In this document: positions 8,564 to 17,180 of the stretch, piece after piece
Layout of the letters: each line of letters begins with the position of its first letter
Position numbering within the stretch: the stretch's first letter is position 1
NCBI RefSeq assembly: GCF_003234445.2
Contig: NZ_CP126269.1
Coordinates: forward strand, 434,001 to 498,000
DNA from: Curtobacterium sp. MCLR17_036
Lineage (GTDB): Bacteria > Actinomycetota > Actinomycetes > Actinomycetales > Microbacteriaceae
DNA length: 64,000 nt
Direction: 5' to 3'
Notes under the pieces: model-generated
What the model was told of the DNA's origin: nothing
Databases searched by the model: none
The model's input: the letters and a program-made list of their open reading frames with translations, nothing else
Position numbers and translations under genes: made by a program

Positions 8564-9570
8564 ACGAGCAGCACGGCAGCACCCGCATCGTCACGGTGAC
8601 CCCGAACCCGTCCCTCGACCGCACCATCGAGCTCGCCGGTGAGCTGCAGCGCGGCGCCGTGCAGCGGGCCACCCGGTCGACCGCCGAGCCCGGCGGCAAG
8701 GGCGTCAACGTGTCCCGCGTGGTCGTGGCGAGCGGCGGGGACACCACCGCCGTGCTGCCCGGCGACGAGCTCGACCCGGTGCTGCTCGGCCTCGCGACCC
8801 GGGGCATCCCGACCGCCGCGCTGCCGATCGGCGCACCGCTCCGCTCGAACGTCACCGTCACCGAGCCGACCGGCACCACGACGAAGCTCAACGAGCCGGG
8901 CCCCTCGCTCGCCGGCCGGCTCGACGACCTCGCCGCGCTGGTCGCCGACACCGCCGCCGCGACCGCCACCGGTCCGGCCGCCCGCTGGGTCGTGTTCGCC
9001 GGCTCGCTGCCGCCCGGACTGCCCGACGACGCGCTCGCGGTGCTCGTCCGGGCCGTCCGTGCCCGGCACGGAGCGGACGTCCGGATCGCCGTCGACTCGT
9101 CGGGGGTGCCGTTCACGGCGCTGCTGCAGTCCGGCGAACGGATCGACCTGGTGAAGCCGAACGCCGAGGAGCTGGCCGAGGTCGTCGGCGGCGACCCGGA
9201 CGAGTACGAGCGCGACCTCGATGCCGCCGTGGCCGGGGCCGAGCGGCTCCGGCAGCGGAACGTCGGCGCGGTGCTGCTCACCCTCGGCAGCGCCGGCGCG
9301 GTCCTGGTCGCCGCGGAAGGTGCGTTCGCGGCGGCCGCCCCGACGATCGTCGCCCGGTCGACGGTCGGCGCGGGGGACTCCTCGCTCGCCGGCTACCTGC
9401 TCGCCGAGGTCGCCGGGGCGTCCCCCGAACAGCGCCTCGCGCAGGCCGTCGCCACCGGGGCCGCCGCAGCGGCACTGCCGGGCAGCGACGTGCCGGCCCT
9501 CGACCACACCGACCCGACGGCGGTCTCCGTCCGGGTGCTCGATCCGCACCCGGCCCCCGAGCCCGCCTGA
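8560..9570 (+). CDS. fruK: 1-phosphofructokinase
   Basis: 336-residue PfkB-family sugar kinase converting fructose 1-phosphate plus ATP to fructose 1,6-bisphosphate. It has the N-terminal TPNPSLDRTIEL motif typical of FruK/LacC kinases, GGKGVNVSRVV for sugar-phosphate recognition, and the C-terminal anion-hole signature TVGAGDSSLAGYL with the catalytic Asp at about residue 273. The GTG start overlaps the stop of the repressor gene. Placement between the DeoR regulator and the fructose PTS permease makes the assignment secure. Confidence 0.94.
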   Translation: MNEQHGSTRIVTVTPNPSLDRTIELAGELQRGAVQRATRSTAEPGGKGVNVSRVVVASGGDTTAVLPGDELDPVLLGLATRGIPTAALPIGAPLRSNVTVTEPTGTTTKLNEPGPSLAGRLDDLAALVADTAAATATGPAARWVVFAGSLPPGLPDDALAVLVRAVRARHGADVRIAVDSSGVPFTALLQSGERIDLVKPNAEELAEVVGGDPDEYERDLDAAVAGAERLRQRNVGAVLLTLGSAGAVLVAAEGAFAAAAPTIVARSTVGAGDSSLAGYLLAEVAGASPEQRLAQAVATGAAAAALPGSDVPALDHTDPTAVSVRVLDPHPAPEPA

Positions 9571-9635
9571 TCCCCTCCCCACCCCCGAACACCTGCACCA
9601 CCGCGCGACCAGCGCCATTGCGAAGGAGCAAGCAC

Positions 9636-11732
9636 ATGTCCGCAGACCCGAGTCCGCGCCTCATCAGCGCACAGCTCGTCGGCCTCGACGAGGACCTCGG
9701 TGCCACGTCGACCGAGGTGATCCGCGTCCTGGCAGACCGCGTCGCCGCGACCGGCCGCGCCGCCGACGGCCGTGCCCTCGCCGAGGACGCCATCGCCCGC
9801 GAGGCGAGCGTCGGCACCGGCGTCCCCGGTGGCATCGCGATCCCGCACGCCCGCTCGGCGTCGGTGTCCGAGCCGACGCTGGCGTTCTCGCGTCTCGCCC
9901 GCAAGGTGCCGTTCGGCGCCCCGGACGGCGACGCCGACGTCGTCTTCATGATCGCCGTGCCCGAGGGTGCCGACAAGGACCACCTGACGGTGCTGTCGAC
10001 CCTGGCCCGTGCGCTCATCCGCGACGACTTCACCGCCGCACTCCGCGCCGCGACCACCGCCGACGAGATCGTCCGGCTGGTCGACCACGAGGTGAGCGGC
10101 GAGGTGGCCGAGGCCGGCGTCGGGAACGCGAGCCGGGCCTCCACTGCGACCGCAGCACCGGCCGCACCGGCCGCCGACCGCAAGGTCTTCGTCGGCGTCA
10201 CCGCCTGCCCGACCGGCATCGCGCACACCTACATGGCGGCCGACGCGCTCGTCGCCGCCGCCCAGCGCGCCGGTGCCGAGATGCACATCGAGACGCAGGG
10301 GTCCTCGCAGGTCGAGCCCCTCGACCCGGCGCTCATCGCCCGGGCCGACGCCGTCGTGTTCGCGGTCGACGTCGACGTCCGCGACCGCGGTCGGTTCGCC
10401 GGCAAGCCGCTCGTCTCCGGGCCGGTGAAGCGGGGTGTCGACGAACCCGACGCGATGATCGCGGAGGCCGTCCGCGCCTCGGAGGACCCGCACGCCGCCC
10501 GCGTGCAGGGCGCCGCCGCCACCGACGGCGAGTCGACCGCGAAGAACGAGCACTTCGGCCAGTCGCTCAAGCGCTGGCTGCTCACCGGCGTCAGCTACAT
10601 GATCCCGTTCGTCGCGGGCGGCGGACTCCTCATCGCGCTCGGCTTCCTGCTCTCCGGGTACCAGATCGCGTCGACCCACGGCGACGACGGCGTGAGCAAC
10701 GCCGCCTGGACGCTGACGCACTCGACGCTGCTGAACCTGCCGGCGGAGGGCCTCGGCTACTACCTCGGCGCCGCCGCGTTCCAGATCGGACAGGTCTCGC
10801 TCGGGTTCCTGGTGGCCGCGCTCGCCGGGTACATCGCCTACGCCATGGCGGACCGACCGGGCATCGCGCCCGGTTTCGTCGCCGGGTCGATCGCCGTCTT
10901 CATGAACGCCGGGTTCCTCGGCGGTCTGGTCGGCGGCCTCATCGCCGGTGCCGCCGCGTACTGGATCGGGCGCATCCCGACCTGGCGCTGGCTGCGGGGC
11001 CTCATGCCGGTGGTGATCATCCCGCTGTTCGCGTCGATCATCGCCTCCGGGCTCATGCTCCTGGTGCTCGGCGGCCCGATCGCCTGGCTCATGACGCAGC
11101 TGACCGGCTTCCTCAACTCGCTGTCCGGTGCCTCGGCGATCCTGCTCGGCATCATCCTCGGTCTCATGATGGCGTTCGACCTCGGCGGACCGGTCAACAA
11201 GGTGGCCTACGCGTTCGCCGTCGCGGGCCTCGGCGCGGGGACCGCCACGAACGTCGTGCCGTTCGAGATCATGGCCGCCGTGATGGGCGCCGGCATGGTG
11301 CCGCCGCTCGCGATGGCGCTCGCGTCGACGCTGTTCTACCGCAAGGGCTTCACGAAGCCGGAGCGCGAGAACGGCAAGGCGGCCTACCTGCTCGGCTTCT
11401 CGTTCATCTCCGAGGGCGCGATCCCGTTCGCCGCGGCCGACCCGCTCCGTGTCATCCCGGCGTCGATGGTCGGAGCGGCGGTCACCGGTGCGATCTCGAT
11501 GGCGGTGGGCGTGACCTCGCGAGCACCGCACGGCGGCGTGTTCGTGTTCTTCGCGATCGGGAACTTCTGGGCCTGGCTCGGAGCGGTCGTACTCGGCGCG
11601 TTCGTGTCGGCCGGAGTGCTCGTCGCCCTGAAGAAGTGGGTGCGCCGCCGCCCGGTCGACGAGGCCGCCGCTGGCGGCGAGGCTGCCGCGGCCGCCGAGA
11701 CGGTGGGCCAGCGCGCGCCGGTCGCCGCGTAG
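9636..11732 (+). CDS. fruA: Fructose PTS permease EIIABC
   Basis: 698-residue fused phosphotransferase permease. Domain order is EIIA (about residues 8-150, phosphorylated His71 in GIAIPHARS), a linker, EIIB-fructose (about 182-280, phosphorylated Cys191 in GVTACPTGIAHT) and EIIC (about 305-655, with AGGGLLIALGFLLSGY and GGPVNKVAYAF). It imports fructose as fructose 1-phosphate, which FruK then phosphorylates. The ATG at 9636 was chosen because AAGGAG lies 9 bp upstream; six more in-frame codons upstream are not needed. No HPr or Enzyme I gene is in the window, so general PTS proteins must be supplied from elsewhere. Confidence 0.95.
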   Translation: MSADPSPRLISAQLVGLDEDLGATSTEVIRVLADRVAATGRAADGRALAEDAIAREASVGTGVPGGIAIPHARSASVSEPTLAFSRLARKVPFGAPDGDADVVFMIAVPEGADKDHLTVLSTLARALIRDDFTAALRAATTADEIVRLVDHEVSGEVAEAGVGNASRASTATAAPAAPAADRKVFVGVTACPTGIAHTYMAADALVAAAQRAGAEMHIETQGSSQVEPLDPALIARADAVVFAVDVDVRDRGRFAGKPLVSGPVKRGVDEPDAMIAEAVRASEDPHAARVQGAAATDGESTAKNEHFGQSLKRWLLTGVSYMIPFVAGGGLLIALGFLLSGYQIASTHGDDGVSNAAWTLTHSTLLNLPAEGLGYYLGAAAFQIGQVSLGFLVAALAGYIAYAMADRPGIAPGFVAGSIAVFMNAGFLGGLVGGLIAGAAAYWIGRIPTWRWLRGLMPVVIIPLFASIIASGLMLLVLGGPIAWLMTQLTGFLNSLSGASAILLGIILGLMMAFDLGGPVNKVAYAFAVAGLGAGTATNVVPFEIMAAVMGAGMVPPLAMALASTLFYRKGFTKPERENGKAAYLLGFSFISEGAIPFAAADPLRVIPASMVGAAVTGAISMAVGVTSRAPHGGVFVFFAIGNFWAWLGAVVLGAFVSAGVLVALKKWVRRRPVDEAAAGGEAAAAAETVGQRAPVAA

Positions 11733-11747
11733 TCGACGCGACCCCCT

Positions 11748-11795
11748 GACGGACGGGAGGCCCGGTGCCAGCTGGCACCGGGCCTCCCGTCCGTC
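11748..11795. terminator. Perfect 48-bp palindromic terminator (family C)
   Basis: A perfect palindrome with 24-bp arms and no unpaired loop base at the centre (CCAGCTGG). It lies 16 bp after the fruA stop. The hexosaminidase gene ends on the opposite strand 153 bp away, so it may stop transcription from both sides. It contains the family C core GACGGACGGGAGGCCCGG. Confidence 0.8.
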
Positions 11796-11843
11796 TCCGG
11801 TCGCCGGGCCGAAGCCCGGGTCGCGCGGCCGAGGCCGCGCGGC

Positions 11844-11933
11844 CGAGGTCGCGCGATCTGCCGTCCGGCGCCCGACCGTGCGGCTGGTTCCGCGACCTCG
11901 GTGGGCGGGCTGCGGCGTGTCGCGCGACCTCGG
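11844..11933. repeat. Intergenic inverted repeat, family A
   Basis: CGAGGTCGC (11844-11852) is followed by GCGATCTGCCG, and the complementary GCGACCTCG lies at 11892-11900. A further GCGCGACCTCGG occurs at about 11922-11933. The unit resembles the copies at 7632-7688 and 31681-31930. It lies between the convergent fruA and hexosaminidase genes. Confidence 0.6.
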
Positions 11934-11947
11934 CGCCGGGCCGCGTC

Positions 11948-13675
11948 CTACTCCGCGATGTTCGCCGTGATCGCGTCGATGTACGCGGCGCGCTCCTCGC
12001 GGGAGTGCGGGCGGCCGGGCACGCCCGGGCGCTGCTCCCACGGGAAGGGCCCGGCCTCGTGGCGGTACTCGATGCCCATCGCCTCGAGCCGGGCGGTGTG
12101 CTCGGCGAGCCGCCCCCGGAACTCGGCGAGGTCGCGCGGGCCGGCGGCGTCGGCCGACCAGAGTGCCTCGGCGAGGGCGGCCACGCGGGGGAACAGCTGG
12201 TAGTCGAGCTTGCGGGCGGTGTCGACGTGCTCCGTCCACATGTTGCCCTGGCCGCCGATGACGTGCGCCCGCTCGGCCTCGGTCAGGCCGGAGGGGACCG
12301 GGTCGAAGGCGAAGACGTCGTCGACCGACAGCACGATCGAGACCGGGATGGGCTCGGTCGCCAGGTCGCTCTGCCGGTAGTCCAGGTAGGCCTGGTCGTC
12401 GGGCGCGGAGATGACGTCGTGCCCGCGCTTGGCCGCGGTCCGGGCGCCGGTCAGGCCACGCCACGAGAGGACCGTCGCGGACGGGTCGAGCGTGCCGCCC
12501 TCGAGGATCTCGTCCCAGCCGAACGCCCGGCGGCCGTGGCCGGCGACGTGGTCGGCGAGCTGGCCGATGATCCAGGCCTGCAGTTGTTCCTCGTCGGCGA
12601 GCCCGAGCGACCGGATGCGTTCCTGGGTGCGGGGGTCCTGCTCCCACTGCACCTTCGGGCACTCGTCGCCGCCGATGCCGATGTAGCGGGACGGGAACAG
12701 GGCGATGACCTCGTCGAGGACGTCCTTGAAGAAGTCGACGGTGCTGTCGTCGGCGTTGAGGACGTCGTCGGCGATGCCCCACTCGGTCCAGACCTCCACC
12801 GGCGTCTCCGGGTGCACGCCGAGCGACGGGTAGGCGGCCAGGGCGGCGCGCACGTGTCCGGGCGTCTCGATCTCCGGCACGACGGTGACGAACCGGTCGG
12901 CGGCGTAGGCGACGATCTCGCGGATGTCGTCCTGCGTGTAGTAGCCGCCGTGCGGACGGCCGTCCTTGCCGGCGACGACCAGCGAACCGTCGGGTCCCGG
13001 CACGTGCGCGCCCACCTGCGACTCGCGCCGCCACGAGCCGACCTCGGTCAGCCGGGGGTACTTGCGGATCTCGATGCGCCAGCCCTGGTCCTCGGTGAGG
13101 TGGAAGTGCAGGCGGTTGATCCGGTGCGCGGCGAGCTGGTCGACGACGCGCATGACCTCGTGCTTCGTGCGGAAGTGCCGGGCGACGTCGAGCATCACGC
13201 CGCGCCAGGCGAAGGCCGGTGCGTCCTCGACGACCGTCGACGGGACGGACCACGGTCCGGTGCCGACCCGGCCGTGGCGGTACACGTCCGGCGGCAGGAG
13301 TTGCAGCAGGGCCTGCACGCCGTAGAACACGCCGGCCGCCGAACCGCCGACGACGTCGATGCCGCGCGGCGTGACCGTGAGGCGGAAGGACTCGCTGCGG
13401 TCGCCCTCGGGGGTCGCGGGCCCGGCCGGCAGCGACGGGTCGTCGACCACGCGCAGCGCGATCACGCCCTCGGTGGTGCCGCCCTGCCCGGTGCCGTCGT
13501 CGGCGGCGTCGCGGACCGGCAGCCCGGTCGACGCCCGCAGCGTCTGCTGCAGGTACAGTCGGACCGATCCGGCCGCGTCGTCGGCGGCGATCCGGGTCGA
13601 CGGCGTGATCTCGAAGGCGCCGGTGCCCGGGGCGGAGCGGCGCGGTCGTGGGATGAGCATGTCGGAGTCCACCAT
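11948..13675 (-). CDS. Beta-N-acetylhexosaminidase (GH20)
   Basis: 575-residue glycoside hydrolase family 20 enzyme removing terminal N-acetylglucosamine or N-acetylgalactosamine. An N-terminal GH20b-like domain (about residues 10-135) precedes the catalytic barrel. The hallmark Asp-Glu pair is in GIGGDECPK (about Asp337/Glu338); FHLTEDQGWRIEI and VSAPDDQAYLD are also typical. There is no signal peptide, so it probably acts in the cytoplasm on imported oligosaccharides. The exact start is uncertain: ATG 13675, the adjacent GTG 13672 (GAGG 4 bp upstream) and ATG 13660 are all in frame. It is divergent from a ROK regulator with only about 30 bp between, suggesting direct control by that protein. 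Confidence 0.93.
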   Translation of the reverse strand: MVDSDMLIPRPRRSAPGTGAFEITPSTRIAADDAAGSVRLYLQQTLRASTGLPVRDAADDGTGQGGTTEGVIALRVVDDPSLPAGPATPEGDRSESFRLTVTPRGIDVVGGSAAGVFYGVQALLQLLPPDVYRHGRVGTGPWSVPSTVVEDAPAFAWRGVMLDVARHFRTKHEVMRVVDQLAAHRINRLHFHLTEDQGWRIEIRKYPRLTEVGSWRRESQVGAHVPGPDGSLVVAGKDGRPHGGYYTQDDIREIVAYAADRFVTVVPEIETPGHVRAALAAYPSLGVHPETPVEVWTEWGIADDVLNADDSTVDFFKDVLDEVIALFPSRYIGIGGDECPKVQWEQDPRTQERIRSLGLADEEQLQAWIIGQLADHVAGHGRRAFGWDEILEGGTLDPSATVLSWRGLTGARTAAKRGHDVISAPDDQAYLDYRQSDLATEPIPVSIVLSVDDVFAFDPVPSGLTEAERAHVIGGQGNMWTEHVDTARKLDYQLFPRVAALAEALWSADAAGPRDLAEFRGRLAEHTARLEAMGIEYRHEAGPFPWEQRPGVPGRPHSREERAAYIDAITANIAE

Positions 13676-13676
13676 T

Positions 13677-13703
13677 CCTCAATGATCTTTCGTAATGTGG
13701 AGG
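13677..13703. promoter_or_regulatory. Shared control region between hexosaminidase and ROK regulator
   Basis: The two divergent start codons are about 30 bp apart. The gap holds opposed Shine-Dalgarno sequences (GAGG on the minus strand, GGAGG at 13699-13703 on the plus strand) and CTTTCGTAA at 13687-13695, which differs by one base from CTTTCATAA at 4218-4226 ahead of the sugar transporter. There is no room for two conventional promoters, so at least one must lie within the facing gene. Confidence 0.5.
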
Positions 13704-13705
13704 CT

Positions 13706-14851
13706 ATGGCTGTGCAGGAGACCGTGTCAACGATCCCGGGAGTGGTCGGAGCGACGCCGGGCGTCCTCCGGCAGATGAACTCGCGTGCGATCCTCGACGC
13801 CCTGCTGCGCGACGACGCCTCGCACTCGGTCACCGAGCTGAGCCGCGCGGTCGGTCTCTCGCGCCCCACGGTCGAGGCGGCGCTCACCGACCTCGTCGAC
13901 GAGGGCTGGGTGGCCGAGGCCGAGGTGCTCGTGACCCCGAACAAGGCCGGTCGGCGCCCGAAGCGCTTCCGGGCCGACGCCACCGCGGGCTCGGTGCTCG
14001 GCGTGGACCTCGGGCTGCACGGGATCGTCGGCGTGCGCTCCGACCTGCGCGGGGTCCAGCAGACCCGGGTCGAGGAGCGCTACGCCGACCTCGCCGACGC
14101 CGAGCAGGCGTGGACGAGCGTGCAGGACGTGGTCCGCCGCCTGACCGCCGACACCGCGACGTCACCGGTGCTGGCCGCGACGTTCGGCGTGCCGGCCGTC
14201 GTCGACCGGACGGGCGCGATCGACTACACCGTCGCGGTGCCGGAGTGGGTGGAGCGCCGGGTGCCCGGCCGCATCCAGGACCTGTTCCCCGGCGTCGCGA
14301 CCTTCTTCGACAACGACGCCAAGCTCGCCGCCGTCGCCGAGGCGATGTGGGGCCGCCTGCGCGGCGTGCAGGACGCCGTCTCGCTCGTCATGGGCCGGCA
14401 GATCGGCGCGGCGGTCGTGGTCGACGGGGCACTGGCGCGCGGGGCGCGCGGCGCGGCCGGCGAGATGGGCGGCCTCGACGTCACGGGCTGGCCCGGTGCG
14501 CCGAGCCGACTGGAGGCCCGGGTCCCCGCCGACACGGACCTCGAGTCCGTCTTCGCCGCGGCCGGGCAGGGGGCGGCGTGGGCCGTCGAGGTCGTCCGCG
14601 CGTTCGCCGCGGACGTGGCCCCCGGCGTCGTGCAGCTCGTCGCGACGATCGACCCGGAGGTCGTGGTCGTCGGCGGCGAGGTCCTGCCGGCGGCGGCCGA
14701 GTTCAGCGAGGCCCTGGCCGCGGTGATCGCACCGCAGCTTCGTCACCCGGTCGAGGTCGTGCCGTCGACCGTCGGGCGCGACGCGGTCGCGCGGGGTGCC
14801 CTCGCCCGGTCCCTGACGCACGTGCGCACCGAGCACATGGGACTCGGCTGA
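13706..14851 (+). CDS. ROK-family transcriptional regulator (NagC/XylR type)
   Basis: About 381 residues. The N-terminal winged helix-turn-helix (about residues 20-75: SRAILDALLRDD ... VTELSRAVGLSRPTVEAALT) is followed by a ROK sugar-kinase-like domain (VLGVDLGLHGIVGV, FFDNDAKLAAVAEAMWG, GQIGAAVVVDG, RGAAGEMGG). The zinc-binding Cys cluster normal in ROK proteins is not visible. ATG 13706 is reported, but the in-frame GTG at 13712 has better spacing (8 bp) from GGAGG. Relatives repress sugar catabolism genes and release DNA on binding a sugar. The divergent GH20 gene makes an N-acetylhexosamine ligand plausible. Confidence 0.88.
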   Translation: MAVQETVSTIPGVVGATPGVLRQMNSRAILDALLRDDASHSVTELSRAVGLSRPTVEAALTDLVDEGWVAEAEVLVTPNKAGRRPKRFRADATAGSVLGVDLGLHGIVGVRSDLRGVQQTRVEERYADLADAEQAWTSVQDVVRRLTADTATSPVLAATFGVPAVVDRTGAIDYTVAVPEWVERRVPGRIQDLFPGVATFFDNDAKLAAVAEAMWGRLRGVQDAVSLVMGRQIGAAVVVDGALARGARGAAGEMGGLDVTGWPGAPSRLEARVPADTDLESVFAAAGQGAAWAVEVVRAFAADVAPGVVQLVATIDPEVVVVGGEVLPAAAEFSEALAAVIAPQLRHPVEVVPSTVGRDAVARGALARSLTHVRTEHMGLG

Positions 14852-14902
14852 CCTCCAGACCGGACCCGGGTTCCTGACAGGCCGTTCAGAGAAGATGGCG
14901 GC

Positions 14903-15640
14903 ATGACGACTGCCGTGACCGACCGCGCCATGACCGTCGCCACCGGCGACTCCTCCACCCCGTCCGACCTGGGGGGCCTGTCCGGGCTCGTGCTCCAGCT
15001 CATCGACGCGCTGGGGGAGTGGGGCGTGGCACTCATGCTCTTCGTCGAGACGGTGTTCCCGCCGATCCCGTCCGAGGTGATCCTGCCGCTCGCCGGGTTC
15101 CTGGCCGGCGCGGGCAAGATGGACCTCGTCCTGGTCCTGCTGCTCGCCACGCTCGGGTCGTACCTGGGGGCCCTGGTGCTGTACTGGCTCGGCGCGGCCA
15201 TCGGCTTCGAGCGGACCACGCGCTGGCTCGGCCGCCTGCCGCTGGTCGACGAGGACGACTTCCGCAAGGCCGCCGATTGGTTCCACCGCCACGGCAAGAG
15301 CGCGGTGTTCTTCGGCCGGTTCGTGCCGATCGTCCGCAGCCTCATCTCGCTGCCGGCCGGCGCGGACCGGATGCACCTCGCCACGTTCTCGGTGTTCACG
15401 GTCATCGCGAGCGGCATCTGGAACAGCGCCCTGGTGCTCCTCGGCGCGGCGTTCGGCTCGCAGTACGAGCGCGTCGAGCAGTACACCGAGTGGACCGACC
15501 GGGTGCTCTACGTCGCGATCGCCGTCGTCGTCGTGACGTTCGTGGTGCGCCGCATCCGCCGCGCACGTGCCGACCGTCGGTCCGACGGTGACGCGGACGG
15601 TGCCCGGGGTCGTCGACGCGCCGAGCCCGCCCGCGACTGA
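14903..15640 (+). CDS. DedA-family membrane protein
   Basis: 245-residue member of the DedA/VTT superfamily of polytopic membrane proteins, linked in other bacteria to lipid-carrier (undecaprenyl phosphate or phospholipid) flipping and membrane homeostasis. Typical motifs are FVETVFPPIPSEVILPLAGF near the N-terminus and GRFVPIVRSLISLPAGADRM followed by two more transmembrane helices. The C-terminal tail is strongly basic (RRIRRARADRRSDGD). It starts 51 bp after the ROK gene on the same strand. Its stop is 4 bp from the end of the convergent HVA1 gene. Confidence 0.92.
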   Translation: MTTAVTDRAMTVATGDSSTPSDLGGLSGLVLQLIDALGEWGVALMLFVETVFPPIPSEVILPLAGFLAGAGKMDLVLVLLLATLGSYLGALVLYWLGAAIGFERTTRWLGRLPLVDEDDFRKAADWFHRHGKSAVFFGRFVPIVRSLISLPAGADRMHLATFSVFTVIASGIWNSALVLLGAAFGSQYERVEQYTEWTDRVLYVAIAVVVVTFVVRRIRRARADRRSDGDADGARGRRRAEPARD

Positions 15641-15644
15641 CCCG

Positions 15645-15848
15645 TCAGGCCTTCCGCAGGGCCGACTCCTTGTGGGCGGCCTGCTTGCCGCTCTTCTCCG
15701 ACTCGACGATCCAGTACGGGTCGTCGTCCGTCGGCTTGAAGTGCTGCCCGTCGAACGTGAAGTCCTTCGTCTTCTGCTCGACCAGCGTGCCGGTGGTCGT
15801 GCCCTGCGAGGTGTTCCAGTGCACCTCGTCGCCCTTCGACAGTGCCAT
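15645..15848 (-). CDS. Hypervirulence-associated TUDOR domain protein (HVA1/DUF2945)
   Basis: 67-residue small soluble protein matching the DUF2945/HVA1 pattern: KGDEVHWNT near the start, then TGTLVEQKTKDFTFDGQ, a conserved DDPYWIVESEKSGKQAAHK core and a terminal basic stretch. A strong AAGGAGGA Shine-Dalgarno sequence lies just upstream of the ATG, suggesting good expression. Proteins of this family are predicted SH3/Tudor-like folds; the molecular role is not established. It converges with the DedA gene and diverges from the kinase gene. Confidence 0.88.
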   Translation of the reverse strand: MALSKGDEVHWNTSQGTTTGTLVEQKTKDFTFDGQHFKPTDDDPYWIVESEKSGKQAAHKESALRKA

Positions 15849-16042
15849 CGCTGTCCTCCTTGCGAAGTAGTCCGTTGGTGGACGTCGGACGGTACCCGCC
15901 GATCCCGCACGGACACAGGGAAGCAGGGGTCACGATGTCGTAACGCCCGAGCGGGACGGAGAGCGGACGCGTACCGTTGACGGCGAGCCACACACGCCGG
16001 CAGCGGCCGCGGATCTCCTGGCTCCGGACGGAACGACGCATC

Positions 16043-17095
16043 ATGACCCTGCTGGACAGCGCGCGGGCGGACACGGTCCTGGCGGCCCGGTACCGACTCG
16101 TCAAGCTGATCGGTACGGGCGGGATGGGCTCGGTGTACGAGGCCCGCGACGAGCACACCTACCGTGCCGTCGCCGTGAAGCTCTTCGCCACCCCGGACAA
16201 GATGACCACCGCCGACCGCGTCCGCCAGGAGCGCGAGATCCGGCTGCTCAGCATGCTGTCGCACCCGGGGCTCATCCCGCTGTACGACGCCGGCACCCAC
16301 GACTTCGAGGACGGGCCGCACCGCTTCATCGTGATGGAGCTCATCGCGGACACGACGCTGCTCCGCCGGCTGTCCGAGGGCGCCCTGCACAACTACGAGG
16401 TCGCCGACCTCGGCGCGCAGCTCGCCGACGCCCTGGCGTACGTGCACTCGCGCGGGATCGTGCACCGTGACGTCAAGCCGGCGAACATCCTGATCAGCGA
16501 CGAGGGCTCGTCCGGCTTCGCCCGCACGGTCAAGCTCACCGACTTCGGCGTCGCGCACTTCGTCGACGGCTCGCGGCTGACGAACGACGGCACGATCATC
16601 GGCACGGCGGCGTACCTGAGCCCCGAGCAGGTCGCCGGCGAACCGATCAGCTTCGCGACGGACGTCTACTCGCTCGGCCTGGTGCTGCTCGAGGCGCTGA
16701 CCGGCAAGCAGGAGTACTCCGGCACGCTCATCGAGGCGGCGCTCGCGCGGCTGCGGCACGACCCGGTCGTCCCGGACGACGTCGCGTCGGAGTGGCGCGA
16801 CCTGCTCAGCCGGATGACCCACCGGGACCCGGCGCGCCGGCCCACCGCCGTGGCGATCGCGAGCGCACTGCGCGGCGGCTCGACGCAGATCACCGGCCCG
16901 TTGCCGCTCGGTCCGGAGCGCGTCAAGCACCAGCGCGATCACCGCATGCACCGCGCGGCGCACCGCCACGCGAAGCGCGGCACGTTCGAGGCGGTCCGTC
17001 GCTGGCGTCGCCGCAACGTGCTCGTCGGCTCGTTCGCGGTCTCCGGCGTGCTCCTGGCCTGCGGCGCCGCGTACGTCGCCGGCATGCTGCACTGA
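16043..17095 (+). CDS. Membrane-anchored serine/threonine protein kinase (PknB-like)
   Basis: 350-residue Hanks-type kinase. The catalytic domain (about residues 17-275) contains the glycine-rich loop GTGGMGSVY, catalytic Lys46 (AVAVKLF), HRDVKPANI with catalytic Asp143, DFG Asp167, and SPEQ in place of APE. A basic juxtamembrane stretch rich in His and Arg (about 290-325) leads to one transmembrane helix (about 326-347), leaving almost no extracellular part. It thus lacks the PASTA or other sensor domains of PknB. ATG 16043 was chosen because it starts just ahead of the kinase fold; a 22-codon longer frame from 15977 is possible but not supported. Divergent from HVA1. Confidence 0.93.
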   Translation: MTLLDSARADTVLAARYRLVKLIGTGGMGSVYEARDEHTYRAVAVKLFATPDKMTTADRVRQEREIRLLSMLSHPGLIPLYDAGTHDFEDGPHRFIVMELIADTTLLRRLSEGALHNYEVADLGAQLADALAYVHSRGIVHRDVKPANILISDEGSSGFARTVKLTDFGVAHFVDGSRLTNDGTIIGTAAYLSPEQVAGEPISFATDVYSLGLVLLEALTGKQEYSGTLIEAALARLRHDPVVPDDVASEWRDLLSRMTHRDPARRPTAVAIASALRGGSTQITGPLPLGPERVKHQRDHRMHRAAHRHAKRGTFEAVRRWRRRNVLVGSFAVSGVLLACGAAYVAGMLH

Positions 17096-17180
17096 CCACG
17101 GAGCACCCCGGAGCGGCTGCCCCGGCCGCGGTGGTCCCCGCGTCCAGCGCGGCGTCCGGTCGACTGGCAGGATGGACGAC

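Noticed and set aside
9393-13682. 1429-codon minus-strand frame spanning the PTS permease and hexosaminidase genes
   Set aside because: It runs through two well-supported genes in the wrong frame and has no recognisable domain.
15869-16042. Extended start of the Ser/Thr kinase at 15977
   Set aside because: The extra 22 residues are Arg-rich without conservation features; ATG 16043 directly precedes the kinase fold.
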